Below, piece by piece: positions 11,749 to 23,445 of a DNA stretch of 64,000 bases. The stretch's first letter is position 1; every line of letters starts with the position of its first letter. The notes below the pieces were generated by a model, which searched no databases, was not told where the DNA came from, and saw only the letters and a program-made list of their open reading frames with translations. The DNA lies in the NCBI GenBank assembly GCA_019188255.1, contig JAETXT010000003.1:1426001-1490000 (forward strand), given 5' to 3'. Origin of the DNA: Verticillium longisporum. Its lineage: Eukaryota > Ascomycota > Sordariomycetes > Glomerellales > Plectosphaerellaceae. A program made the translations under genes and the position numbers.

Positions 11749-14336
11749 TCAGAGAGGACTAGTCTCAAGCTTAGGGAACCCCTGGAGCATCGCGTCGAGG
11801 GCATCAAACTGAGGACTTGACTGGAAGGTTAGGTCAAGCCCTGACTGGTCACTATCAGCTTTCGCTTTAGCCATACCGCCCCCACAGTCATTCTTGTGCT
11901 TAGTTTTGACGTGTCGGCGCAGCTGATCGAGGCGCCTAAAGTCTTTGCCACATATGTCGCAGACATGGTCACCTTTCAAATTGTGAGTGCGTCTGTGTTT
12001 AGACAGGTTGGACGACTCGCTGAAGGTTCTTCCGCATATATTGCAGGCAAGGGGCTTAACGCCTGTATGTGTCCTTGTGTGCATTGCTGTAGAGACTAGA
12101 TTAGCTTCATCCTGTAATTGAAGCGTATACGCTGCAAGACTTACTGAGAGCACTCTGTTGCTTGAAGGATGCACCACATCCAGGCCAAGTACAGATCCAT
12201 GGCTCATCACCAGTGTGTATACGCATGTGCTGGTCTAGCGACTGCTTGGCAGAAAGATGAAGGCCACAAACCTCGCACTCGACAGGTTTGACTATACAAC
12301 GAGTTAATCCATGTGGTCACAGTGGTCATGATGCGGACGGGAGAGTTGTGCTTACAGCCGGTGTGGACCTGTAGATGACGGTCGAGCTTAGACTTTTGAT
12401 GAAAATTGCCGGCGCTGCCCTTCAATTTACGGATGCACTTGTGCCAGTGGCAGGGAAATCCACCGACCTCCTTGCGCAACGGTGAGGTGTGATGATCGCG
12501 GACATGCTGATGAAGGTCTACTTCATTCCTGAACGTCAATCCGCAGATCTGACCATGAGCCACCCAGCGACACTGGTTGCTCGCGCGAGAGAAGCTTTCT
12601 GATTCAGGTGTTGCTGGAGTGCTGATTTGGGCGCTATCGCCTGTCAGGGTCGACGAGGCTGTCATGGCAGACAGCGGTCGCTGCATCAAGGTAGGGGAAC
12701 CGTTGAGGTGGCCTGTTCCCCGACGAAAAGTTATGCCCTTGATTGTTCGGGTCATAGGAGCCGGGCTCGGGTGCTGCATGTTGTATTGTGGGCTAGCGAA
12801 CGTGTGGTTCGTGGCAGCCAGGGCTGGCCGATGTTGCTCGTTAAAGTGTGCGACCAGCTCCGAAGTCGTTTGGAACTTGGTGTCGCATTTGGCAATCTCC
12901 GTGGTCGGGCTGTGGTCTCCTTGATAGAACGCATTCTGATTCAGATGGTCTTCGGGCCGTTGGGGAAACGGACATTGTGCGTACTGCGTGGGAAAGGTGC
13001 TGAGCACGCATGGCTCGACGCACTGGGGTTGATTTGGGTCGTGACACTGGTATATATGCTCGAAGAAAGGATCTATGGTCGGGTTCAGAGGCATAGTATC
13101 GATAAACTTGCCCATCATTTCGACCTGTGCCGCGGCCTGCTCGAAAGAGACGGGACTTGAGTCCATCTGGGAGAAGGTCATCCCACCTTCTGGGCGAGAA
13201 GAAGGAATTTGCGAGGATTGGAGAGCTGGGGACTGAAGTGTCTGCTGGGAGGCAAAATTCATGCCAGGCGTGTAAAGGTACTGTTCCTGCTGTTGTGGTT
13301 GCAACTGCTGTTGCATCTGTTGTCGTGGCTGTATTTGCTGTCGCATCTGTTGTTGTGGCTGCATCTGTTGCTGTTGCATCTGTTGCTGTTGCATCTGTTG
13401 CTGTTGCATCTGCTGCTGTTGCATCTGCTGCTGTTGCATCTGTTGCTGTTGCATCTGCTGCTGTTGCATCTGCTGCAGTTGCATCTGTTGCAGTTGCAGG
13501 TGTTGCTGTTGCAGTTGCATATATTGTGATTGCTGCGGCTGACGGCGCTGTTGCCAGACGACGCGAGGATTTTGCAAATCTTTGAGGATTTTGGCAGCAG
13601 CAGCAGACGCATCATCAGGTGCAGCTTCCGCTTTGTCTGAACAATGATCCTCTGTGCAACGCGTGATGGGGTTGCAGGCTTCCTCGTCGCAGTCGTCAGG
13701 GCACTCGGCCTTTTGGCATTCTTCGTCATCGCAGGCGCTTTCGCAGTCGACAGCGCAGTCGACAGCACAGTCGTCAGCGCAGTCGTCAGCGCAGGTCTCG
13801 GAGTCTACTTCGCAGTCTGGGTCCTCGCAGACATCTTCGCAGTCGGGCTTGGTGCACTCTGCAGCACACGCGTCCTTGGGCGAGGCAGCAGCCTCGTCCG
13901 TCGCATTGGGGAGAAGGTCGTAGTTGGGGTCAGGTAGAGTGTTGAAGTTCGCAGCCGCTGCATTGGTCCACTGAAAGCCATGAAAGGTAAAGTCGCTGTT
14001 GGCGGTCGAGCTGGTCTCTGTGGGCATGGAAGACTGGCGAGGGCGAGGCGCGGCGGAGGCGGCTGCTGCTGCTGCTGCTGAGGGGGCTGACCGAGGAGGG
14101 GGAGCAGACGGCTGGGACATGAGCGCATCATTGTCCAAGCGGGAGGAGAACATGAAGCTGGCATTGGGGTCAATGCATGTATCATCATGGGAGGTGCCAG
14201 AGCCATGATAGAAGTGGTTGTGACTTTCAGAGCCCTGGGTAAAGCTGGGAGTCGGGTCGAGCTCGGTGAACATTTCAAAGTTCAACTGCTCGGAAACCGT
14301 AAAGTCTTCCATGTCAATGCCGTAGGAATCGTCCAT
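11749..14336 (-). CDS. zafA: C2H2 zinc-finger transcription factor, Zap1/ZafA-like zinc-responsive regulator
   Basis: Three exons (14336-12356, 12291-12145, 12086-11749), 2466 bases, 821 residues, no frame shift. Order: an acidic N-terminus (MDDSYGIDMEDFTVSEQ), an acidic Cys-rich block around residues 160-230 with repeated DCADDC/DCAVDC units, a Met/Gln repeat, a Cys/His stretch (residues about 420-490), then an array of C2H2 fingers: CRWVAHGQICGLTF..H, FPCHWHKCIRKL..H, VECEVCGLHLSAKQSLDQH, the CTWPGCGASFKQQSAL finger, LACNICGRTFSESSNLSKH and HVCDICGKDFRRLDQLRRH. Linkers such as HTGVKPL are canonical. The JXKQSLDQH/KQQSALTMH/ESSNLSKH series is what I remember from ZafA, the activator of zinc-uptake genes; the extra N-terminal Cys-rich region fits zinc sensing. 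An ACE1-type repressor was considered, but it has three fingers. Nuclear. Confidence 0.8.
13361..13480. repeat. 15-bp coding repeat (Met-Gln tract) in the zinc-finger gene
   Basis: About eight tandem copies of a 15-base unit (GCATCTGTTGCTGTT with C/T variation) read on the minus strand as repeating Q-M-Q-Q-Q. Imperfect CAG-type units extend on both sides. The tract separates the Cys-rich region from the finger array. Being in-frame, it is a likely site of length variation between strains. Confidence 0.9.
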
Positions 14337-16539
14337 GGCGGAGATGTGTCGAGCTGGTGCTCAGAGGCGGTAGAGGGCAACTTGGGAGTAGAAATATCAG
14401 AAATATCCAAGGGGAGGGGGTGGCCTGGGAAGATCTTCCGCAGGCACAGACGAGACGGATGTGCAGACAGTGCTGAGAAGAATGGATACTGAAGAAAGCA
14501 AGTGGTAAGAGATGCTCTCTGGTGGGCAGATGCCGGATGGGGGATCGAGAGGAAAGGGTCCGGGTTTCAAGACGAAGATCCGCAACGGGCGGACGAAGGA
14601 AGAAATTGGTGGCCGTCTGACCCTAAGGTGGTGATCAGGGACGGGACCGAGGGGCAGGAGAAGTCCAGTGGGCAGAGGGAAAGAATAATACACCCCGACC
14701 GTGGGCCGTCACCGTGACCGCCGTGTGCTCCGTTGGAAGCGACAACGCAGTGTGGTGGACAGGCAGGTGGCTGATGAGCGCCTGCCGTTGCCTTTGCGTG
14801 GGTAGGCGTGGGCGCGGGCGCGGGTGTGGGCGCGGAGGGCCTGCCAAGAGGAGAGGTCAGTGAGAACCCGGATGGCTTGCGCGATGAGAAAGAGAGGAGG
14901 GGCTAACGAGTTGAAGTTGCAGCAGGACCCCTGTCGACGTAATGCCATGCAATGTAGTGGGTACCTCTGATTGGGAGCTTACCGTGCGGGTGCACCAAGT
15001 ACCTAGGACACGGATTGGTCGAAAGAAAATCGACGACTTGACTTCGGGGCTAGGGTGCCAACTCAGATGCTAAGGCCTTATTAGGGACCAGCAGCAAAGT
15101 GTGCCCAGAGGAGTAGGGCGGCGAATGAGTGGGCTCGTAGTAATGATGGGACTCGACGTCGCCGGTACAAAGATGTCTCTCGCCGAGACTGCAGGCTGCG
15201 GCAAGCAGGTATTGCCTGCAGGTTCGGGTCTTCGGGAGAGCACGAGGTGGTAGGCCAGGAACAAAAGTGTCCGAAACGTGGGCGGGCGTCCTACAGTAAG
15301 GTACCTAAGGTACCTAGGTAAGGTAAGATACCTAGGTAGGACCAAGAAGTGCTTTTTGCTGTCAAGGTGCTGTCGAGTGTTTGGCCCCAAGGTTGTCTGT
15401 CTTTGATGCCAGAACCGCTCCGGGTTGGTGAGCAGGGACGCACTCCCTTTAAATCCTCTGCGTCCATGGATTCGGAGCTGGACATCACTTAGACAAGCAA
15501 GTTCCGAAAGCCCTCCCACAAAGGTCACGCCGTTGCGCCTCCGAATGCCTGCCCTGATATCTCGAGAGAGACGCAGATGAAAGTCAATGAGTGCAGCCCC
15601 CAACCCCACCTACAAAAGTTCAGCCCGCTGCGCATAAAGCTTTCCTGGTGGCTGCAACGCCCCTGACAGTCGGTTCGCCCGTTCAGGTACGAGGATGCCC
15701 TTTTCCTATGATCAATGGGAAATTCACACTTTCCGGGCGCTTTGGAGGGGGGAGGGGTCGATGTAGAACCTGGCAGTTAGAGGCATGAGGAGTGCGGTGT
15801 CTGGGTGGGTAAGGTATGTTATGTGTGTGAGTCGAACGCCCGCGTCGCTGGCGATGTATCTTTCTGAGGGAAATTGTCAAAGTACTTGAGAGGTGAACAA
15901 AGTACTTGAGACTAAAAGTGAACACCTTGCGGGCTGCTTGTGGCAGAGGGCTGGGCTGGGGTCCCTGAACCGAGAGACGCGGCTGCTGTCAGTCCAGCGA
16001 GCACACAACTGTCAGAATCATTTTCTGGTGCATCTATCGTATCGTGCCTGCCTATGATGCTTATCGGTCGGCGACTGCCAGATCGAGCCTGCCTTAATAA
16101 TGACCCCTCCTTCAGTGGCACACATGGCAGGGACCGACAAGCCTGGTTGGTGGCCCGTGCCTGCACAACCCCGCCCAATTGTCACCACCCATTCGTGGCC
16201 AAGGAAGGAGGCTTAGGAGGTCCTTCTTGGCAGCTTCGCCAGAACTTGCGCGTCCCCTCCAAGTGGCTGATTGCAGGCCATGTCCTCGGTTCGCAGAGCA
16301 TTGCTATTCCACCTTACACTCTCTGATCACAACTTCATCCTATCTTTACTCAACCGCCACCCACCATTCGTGCACTGAATATCCATTGCGACTTGCGACT
16401 GGCGATTTGCGACGACAGTGACATCACGCCTGCGACTGCAACCCTACAGGCACCTCTCACGATACCCTCAACCCTCAACCCTCAACCCTCAACCTCGCTC
16501 AGCCTCGTCAACCACCAAATCCCCCTCCACCCGACCACG
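14337..16539. other. Long upstream region of the zinc-finger gene
   Basis: 2.2 kb between the divergent starts of the zinc-finger gene (-) and the MGSVCGKE gene (+). No coding sequence was recognised. It includes a GC-rich GGGCGCGGGCGC stretch (about 14808-14835), an AAGGT/CCTAGG cluster (listed separately), two copies of AAAGTACTTGAGA at about 15878 and 15899, and three AACCCTC units at about 16470-16490 just before the MGSVCGKE start. Confidence 0.5.
15298..15393. promoter_or_regulatory. Cluster of AAGGT motifs upstream of the zinc-finger gene
   Basis: AAGGT occurs at 15298-15302, 15307-15311 and 15320-15324, interleaved with TACCTAGGTA palindromes, and CAAGGT occurs at 15363-15368 and 15388-15393. 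CAAGGT is, as I recall, the core that ZafA-type regulators recognise, and the yeast Zap1 element ACCTTNAAGGT contains the same half-site. The cluster lies about 1 kb upstream of the regulator's start. Zinc autoregulation is inferred; the CCTAGG palindromes also occur elsewhere in fungal intergenic DNA. Confidence 0.35.
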
Positions 16540-16990
16540 ATGGGCTCCGTCTGCGGCAAAGAGAAGCCCGAAAACTTCGCCTCCCCGGTCGACCCCTCGG
16601 CACCGCCCCTCCCCAGCGCCAGACCGCCCCAGTCCCCAAGGTCGGCGGCCCACCGCGCACCCTCGGCGGAGGCGGCCCCGAAGCCTCGACCGCCGGTCGC
16701 GATGACCAGCGCCAGCGCGCCGCCGAAGCAGCTGAGGTGCGTACATGCATACATCCCCCCAAGCTTACAAGCGGCCCCGCCGAACCGAGCGAGACACTGA
16801 CAGACGGGGGACTCTTCCCCTCCTACCATAGGCCCGTGCCAAAGCCGCCAGCAAACCAACGGGCAAGCTCGGCGCGCAGCTCAACGCCCAGAAGAAACAG
16901 ACGCGCAACGATACCCTCAACCAGCTGAGCGCCGAGGAGAGGCAGCATCGGGCGGCGGACGCGGCGGCCGTGGCGCGAGACTACAACTGA
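16540..16990 (+). CDS. Small MGSVCGKE protein, predicted N-myristoylated/palmitoylated, function unknown
   Basis: Two exons, 16540-16736 and 16832-16990, with an intron (GTGCGT to ATAG). The protein starts MGSVCGKE, a strong N-myristoylation context (Gly2, Ser3) with a nearby Cys that could be palmitoylated, so attachment to the inner face of a membrane is expected. After a Pro-rich linker comes a conserved stretch with PKVGGPPRTLGG, then RAAEAAE across the intron and ARAKAASKPTGKLGAQLNAQ, ending in a charged helix. The conserved PKVGG frame joins the start only if one C is restored in the CCCC run at about 16626-16629; the total is then 357 bases and 118 residues. I have seen similar short proteins across sordariomycetes but know no function. 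Confidence 0.75.
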
Positions 16991-17525
16991 AGGATGCGCG
17001 AGGCGAGGGTAGGCTTCCCTGGTAGTTTGGGCGTATATGACTGGGCATTTCGATTCTTCTTTTGCATTTGCAAAGTTTGCTTGCTTGGCGTCGGCGGTTT
17101 ATGGACAAGAGCGCCTTGGGAAGGAAGCGGCCTCTTTGTCCTGTTGTGGCGTTTATGAAGCGGTGATCTTGGTTTTTATTTCTCCCCTCCATCCCCTCAT
17201 GGAGCCCCCATTATGCCTTGGGAGCGTAGTATTGCTCCTGTATATGCAAGGATTGCTAACATCAATCGGGATCTGTGAGTGAATGCTGTGCAGCTTGGAT
17301 AGGATGACTGCCGACACTGTACTTCATGGGCCGTCACAACTTCAGAAGGCTGCAGCATTTGCAACCTGCACCCGCTGTCAACGTGAACTATCGTCGCCTG
17401 GCACTGCATCACTGGAGAACGAACCCATCGCACATTGACAACCTGTTGCATTGTATTATTGCCGGTCTGGTATCCCGTAAAACGCCCTCCAGGAAAAATC
17501 GCCACCCAGTAACAAGTCCTAGCTT
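16991..17525. other. Convergent 3' region, no gene seen
   Basis: 535 bases between the stops of the MGSVCGKE gene (+) and PRP5 (-). No coding or repeat structure was recognised; it should contain both terminators. Confidence 0.5.
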
Positions 17526-20500
17526 TTACACAACATTGTAGCGCCCGGACGCTGGTGCACGGCGGTCCGCAGTATCCGCCGCCACCGCGCCCTCGCTGAG
17601 CAGTCTGGTGAGCTCGGTCATGGCCGCGCCGACCACGACCTCCGTGTCGCCCTCGACGAGAATGTACAGCTTCGGGTCGGCGCCCGCCGGCACCTCCTTA
17701 CCAGCCGGGTAAAAGGTGCCCTTGGTCGTGATGGACACGCCCGTTGCCTCGAGTATCTTGGCCACGTTGGTCCTGTTCGTGACGGCCCACCTCGCCTTTG
17801 CGGGAAATCGTTGATCTCGAGCGTGGCGTGGTACGCGCCGGCGTCGGGGCCCTTGTTGTCGATGGGCTGGCCGGAGCGCAGCTGGCCCGCCTTGCCGAGG
17901 CGCTGGTTAATGGCGCTGATGGCCGCGCTGACCTTGTCGAGGGGCTTGCCGCCGGGGCCCGTGGCCTGTGCCGCCGACTCCTTGTCCTTGGCGTCGCCGT
18001 CGGGCTTCGCCGTGCTTCGCGCCATGATGGCAGACGTCGCCGCCTGGATCATCGACACGGCCGGCTTCTCCTCTTCCTTCTCCTTGACCGCCGGCTTTTC
18101 CTCCTTTTCGTCGTCGTCGTCGCCCTCGGCCTTGTGCGTCTTGCGCTCGCGCAGCCGCGCCGCCTCACGCTCCGCGTCGAGTCGGTCGAGGCCCTTGCCG
18201 CCAAAGCCCGAAGTGTCTTTGGCCTTGCCAGCCTTGACCTTGTCGCGGTGGGCCTTGCGCATCTCGTTGAGCCGTTCTGGTACCGGCTGGCCGCTCTGCT
18301 CGAGGGCCTTGGCGATGCCGGGTGCGCAGTTCTCCTGCTCGCTGGTGATGTAGGTGACTGCCGTTCCCTTGTTCCCCGCGCGACCGGTACGTCCAGCACG
18401 GTGGACATAGTCCTCGAGATGATTGGGGGCATCGTAGTTGACGACCAGCTTCAGCTGCTTCACGTCCAGACCTCTTGCGGCGACCGACGTCGCAATGAGA
18501 ATGGGGACAATGCCCTTCTTGAAGTCGGAGATGGTCGAGTCTCGGTCCACTTGGTCCTTGCCGCCGTGGATAGACATGCACGGGTAGCCCTTGGTCATGA
18601 GCTCCTTGAGCAGGTCATCTGCCTTTTCTTGGCGTTCAACAAAGATGAGACTCCTAGCATCCTCGTCTTCCTCGTAAAGTTCGCCGAGAAGACCAAGCAG
18701 ATGGAAGAACTTGTCGCCCTCATCGAGCACTTCGACCTTTTGCGTAATCTCAGGGGCAACGACACTGCGGCCGCCGACCGTGACCTCCACCGGCGACTTG
18801 AGGACCTTTTTGGTCAGAGAATCAATGATCCTGGGCATTGTCGCGGAGAACAAGATGGTCTGGCGATCGGGGCGCATATTGGCAAAAATCTTCATGACCT
18901 GAGGTTCGAAACCCATGTCAAACATTCGATCCGCCTCGTCCAGGACGACATAGGACACACGGCGCAAATTGGTCACCCGCCCCTGGTTCGCTCCAAGCAG
19001 GTCGATCATGCGTCCCGGCGTGCAGACGACAATTTCCGCACCGCGCTTGAGGTCAGCAATCTGGTCCTTGATGGGCGCGCCGCCGTAGGCGCAAACGGCA
19101 CGCATGCCCATGGGTTTGAGGAACGGTTTGCAGTCGCGATGGATTTGCACTGCCAACTCGCGCGTCGGCGTCATGATGAGCCCGATGGGACCATCGTCGC
19201 CCCTGATGGGCTTCTGATCCTTGATGTGCCGGAACATGGGGAGGAGGAAAGCCATGGTCTTGCCGGAACCCGTCTTCGCGACGCCAATGACGTCCCGACC
19301 CGACATGAGACATGGCAGTGCCTGCATCTGGATGGACGTTGGTCGTTCATAGCCCAGATCGGCCAGGATGTCCAGAGTCTGCCGTGTCAACCCGCATTGC
19401 GCCCATTTCTGGACAGGCTTGGGAACGTCGTTTCCAGACACCTTGATACCGTCTAGCTCGAGACGCAGATCGTTAGTCTCCGCTTCTGTGAGGGTGCTCA
19501 GTTCTGCTGGTTCCGTCCAGAAGTTCTTGCGAACCGGCTCAAACTCAATCTTGCTGTAGTCGACGATAGGGATCTCCTTCTTCCTGCGCTTGACGGCCAA
19601 AGGGTTCTTTGCGTTGGGATCTTCGTCCCTGTACGCAAAGTCGTCATCGCTGTAGTAAGCTTCTGGTTCAGTAGCAGGCTTGGTCCTTGTCTTGGGCGCC
19701 GGCCTCGATCCTGTCTCTTGTAGGTCTGCCATGAAAGCGTCGAGCGGATCGGCGTCATCGTCTTCTTCTTCTTCTTCGTCAACCTTCATGACTTCTTGAG
19801 GCTCCTCGCGCACAGGCTCAGGCTGCACCTCCTCAACGACTGGCGCGGAGGGCTCAGCGCCGGTAGCGTCGACTTCCATCTCATCGCCGTCAGCTTTTTC
19901 CTCCGTGGTGCCGTTCGTTTCTGGTGCCTCGTCTGTATCGACCTTCATCTCTCGCTCACGCCTCTCGTGCGCCGCTCTGGCCGCTGCTGCGGCCTCTTCC
20001 TCGTTCTCGGCGAAGATGTCGCCGTCCGAATCGCCATCGTCACCCTCGTCTTGGTCAGCGTAGGGGTATCGTCGGCTTCGAGCGGGAGAGCAGGCAGTTT
20101 GGTCAGCTTTCTCTTTGTGTCGTCTTCCTCGTCGAGGACGAGCTTTCGCTTGGCCTGGGGTTTCTCATTGCTGGATTTGCTAAACCCGAACGTGCTAATA
20201 TTACCGCGGTTTGCCGGGAGTGCGAATGCTGTTCCATGGCTGTCAGTGGGTTGCACGAGCGAGGGTGTACGATGCAATTGCATACCTTTGGAGTCCTGCT
20301 TCACTGGAGCTGCCGTCTTGCTGACTTGGGCGCCGAAAGCGCCCAGGACGCCGTTAGCAGTACCGTGTTTGTGAGACGACGCCGCTGATTTCTTGGCGAT
20401 GGCTTTTGGATCAAACTTGCCGGCATAGGGGGCAGGCGACGCAGGCCCGGACATGGTTTGCGACGTCGGCGAGGCCACCGAGGGCGACGCCACGGCTGGG

Positions 20501-21243
20501 GACGCAACGGTTGGAGTGGCGATCGACTTTTGGTCCATCTCGGCGAGGAGGTTCCTAGTCTGACTCGGATTAACCTCAGTCTCCTTCTTGGTCTCTCTGC
20601 TCTTCTTCCACGCCTCGAGGCGCGCCAGGCGCTCGGCCTTCTTGTCGGCTTCCGACTGCGCGGGCGCAGCAGTGGCAGGCTTGGGCTTCGCAGTCTCATG
20701 GCCGGCTGCGCCGGCAGAGGAAGGGCCGGCGGCACCTCGTGGGCGGCTGCCGTCACGTCTGTTGCGGGGCTGCGACTCGACGGTGCCCTCCCGACGCCCG
20801 CGGTTGCGGTCCCGTGAGTCGTCACGGCGTGGGCGGTAGTCCCTGTCCCTGTCCCTGTCGCCATCTCTGTATCTTCGTCTGTCGGCGGAGCGATCGCGCT
20901 CGCGGTCGGGGTACCTCTCGCGCGACCGCCGCTGTCGACGTCGGCCGTCGTCTCGATCTACGGAGCGGTCTCTGCGGCGGTAGGCATCGCGGTCATCGCG
21001 TGGGCGGCGGTCACTGTCGCGGTCGCGGTATCGGCGCTGCTCGTGGGTCCTGTCAGAAAAGTCCTCATCGCGACGGCCGCGGTGGGTTCTCACGTCGGCA
21101 GGGCTCCGGGTGCGGTCGCGACGGCGGTAGTCGCGCCCGTCATCGCGGCGGTGGCTTTCGCGTCGATCATCATCTTTGCGACGTCTCGAGCTGTGGTGGC
21201 TTCCTGCAGGCGATGGTGAGCGCGAGTCCCTGGTCCGAGCCAT
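17526..21243 (-). CDS. PRP5: PRP5 DEAD-box ATPase of the pre-spliceosome
   Basis: ATP-dependent helicase that lets U2 snRNP engage the branch site. No introns. The N-terminus is an Arg/Asp/Ser-rich RS-like domain (about 170 residues), followed by a linker and an acidic region. The core holds the Q motif (ERPTSIQMQ), [47 protein letters not shown] and [11 protein letters not shown] conserved C-terminal domain ends [18 protein letters not shown] and RYNVV-stop. Two frame breaks flank the core: at about 20070 (ACCCCT, one C short, between EADDTP and [10 protein letters not shown]) and at about 17800 (CAAAGG, one A short, between INDFPQ and ARWAVTNRT). Restoring both gives exactly 3720 bases, 1239 residues. 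Head-to-head with another splicing-factor gene. Confidence 0.95.
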
Positions 21244-21768
21244 GATGTGGTTCTCGAGGCTCAGCGAGACAGGTGGTGAGAGCTACTTCGGAGGCTTCTT
21301 CTCGGTAAGGGGGTTGCTTAGGAGTTGCTGGTCGTGGGCGCGATGGCCGTTGCGTCGAGTGATACTAGTTAGCAACCCTCTGATGAGAGTGATACCGGTG
21401 CGACCGGTGATGGATGCCGAGGGGAGTGATGGCGGCGAGCTTGGAAGGTTTGCATAGGTGGAGGAGTGATGAAAGCCTCCGACAGAGTCCTCAGCTGTGA
21501 CGTTTAGGTACCTACTGGTGGAGGTGAGCTACTGGTGGAGGTGGAGCCTTGCCTGAATTTTGGGAGACCATCCGAAGTGGCTGGAGAGTGGGTGGGGCGC
21601 GGCTTTCCTACTTGCTGTGGCGCATCCTTCACACTCGACTTCATGTCAACGACCATCTCACACGACAACTTTGCGTGTAACAAGACCTTGTCGATTTATC
21701 ATTTCAACATTGGAGGCTCATTCAAAACACCAATCTGGGGCCATCCTGACGCAAAGAGACCCTTCAGA
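21244..21768. promoter_or_regulatory. Divergent promoter of PRP5 and the HCNGP-like gene
   Basis: 525 bases between the two start codons. Contains a near-direct repeat of CTACTGGTGGAGGTG at about 21511 and 21530. No TATA box is evident. Confidence 0.45.
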
Positions 21769-22648
21769 ATGGCGTTGCTGGTCGGATACAGCAGTGATGA
21801 AGACGATGAAGAGAATGTCCAAGCCGAGGCCGTCAAGGTAAGTCATCTCCATGAAGGCCCCCATCTCCAACAGCTTCTCACAATTCCACCAGACCATACC
21901 CGCCAACGCACCCTCCAAGCCCACAGAACCAGAACCAGCCGCTTCATCCTCATTACCACAACAGCCACAAGCCCCAGCCCCCGAGGAACCGCCCATCGGT
22001 CCCATCCAGCAACACCCCGTGCCCCTAGGCCCCTCCCTCCCGGACGCAGACGCGCCCTCGTACCTCCCCGAGCCCTCGCACTCTCCCTCCTCGCCCTCGG
22101 CGCCGCAGCACTCCGCCACAGCCCGCCCAGCCTCCCCGTACACCGCCTCGCGCGCCCTGCTCCGCGACCTGACGCTGCCGCCGACGCCAAACCTCGACAT
22201 ACCGCCCTCGCCGCCCGGCTCGCCGCCCCGGCCCTGACGGCCAAGACGCAGCAGTTCCTCGACCTCAAGAGCAAGGGCGTCCACTTCAACGCCAAGCTCA
22301 CGGCCTCGGCCGCGCTGCGCAACCCCGCCCTCATGGACAAGCTGCTCGGCTTTGTCGGGCTCGGGCACGACGACGACCCGCGCGCCCAGTACGCCACGAC
22401 GCTGTCGGCCGGCGTGTGGGATCCTGCGGGGCCGCTGCCGGCGGTGACGGCGACGGCGACGGCGACGGCGGCCGAGGAGGCCGTGGGTTTCCCGACTGGG
22501 CTTTCCGCGGCCCGCTGCGGCTGAGTCAGGAGAGGGTGAGGAAGGAGAGGGAGGCGGAGAGGAGCGCGGGGAAGCGGACGGGGTCGATTTCGTTGCAGCG
22601 AGCAGTGGTGGGGGCACGCCGGGGAGCGGAAGTGAGGCGGGGGGTTGA
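21769..22648 (+). CDS. HCNGP/SAP30BP-like protein, predicted splicing or transcription cofactor
   Basis: Exon 1 (21769-21837) encodes MALLVGYSSDEDDEENVQAE; a 55-base intron (GTAAGT to CCAG) follows; exon 2 runs from 21893. The middle is Pro-rich and holds LRDLTLPPTPNLDIPPSPPG. The family core is QQFLDLKSKGVHFNAKL, LRNPALMDKLLGF and QYATTLSAGVWDP, and the tail has FPDWAF then RVRKEREAERSAG. The reading frame breaks three times, each at a run one base short: CCGCCCCGG near 22227, GTGGGTTTCCC near 22488 and GCGGGGAAG near 22568. With three bases restored the CDS is 828 bases, 275 residues, ending at TGA 22646-22648. The human relative SAP30BP acts in splicing of short introns, which fits the divergent PRP5 neighbour; the role here is inferred. 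Confidence 0.82.
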
Positions 22649-23445
22649 GGGGCAGCAAGAGGAAAGCTGGGGCATGGTAGAAGGAGGGTGTGTGGGGAGA
22701 AGGGGGAGGGAGGGGATCCCGAGGATCAAATGTCGTGCGCAGTAGGATACACTGGGACTAGGATCACAGGATGAGGCACCTGGTGTCCTTTTTCACATGT
22801 GACATGCCGAGGACGTGGATAGCGTGCGGGACGAGCATCTACGGATCAGGGCATGCGCAAGGCATCAACGGCTTCGCGGAGCGACTTGTTTTCTCATACA
22901 ATCCCGTTAAGCTGATGTGATAAAATGAGCGGATTTGATATAATGATGCGACAGGTAGCCTCAGGGAAGGGTGGAAATTGGGCAAGCTCGCCAGAATTTT
23001 GACTTCCTGCTTGATGGTGCGCACTGCTCCAGTTGCATCCGTGGTGCTCGGAACCAAAGTGCGGCCGAGGTGCGCTGCGATCAACAGTTGATGATCAGAG
23101 CGCGCTGCGTCAGGGTGTCGTAGTCGACCGGATCTGGCTGACCAACGTGACACGCTAACGGGCAGCCGAAAGTCGTTAGCAATCCCCAGCCCATCCGACA
23201 ATGTAGCCATGTCTCGCCGACAATCCTGGGTTCTTGGTTGCCCGTCTGGGGTAACAATGACAACCCTACCTTTGCACAGTCACACACTTTGTCACAGCCG
23301 ACAAGTAGCAAGTGGGTTGTAAATGGTGGTACAGCCACGAGTCAATTTCTTCTTCTGGTATCATAGTCCCAAACATGCAAGGTTTCCTCCTCATTAATAA
23401 ACAGACATATGCACATGTTCTACTACAGGCAGACGATTGAATGAT
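22649..23445. other. Convergent 3' region, no gene seen
   Basis: About 800 bases between the stops of the HCNGP-like gene (+) and the DUF3712 gene (-). I recognised no coding sequence, repeat or RNA gene. Confidence 0.5.

Noticed and set aside
17798..19456. 552-codon open frame on the plus strand
   Set aside because: It is exactly antisense to the conserved PRP5 core and reflects GC-rich codon bias; it shows no motif.
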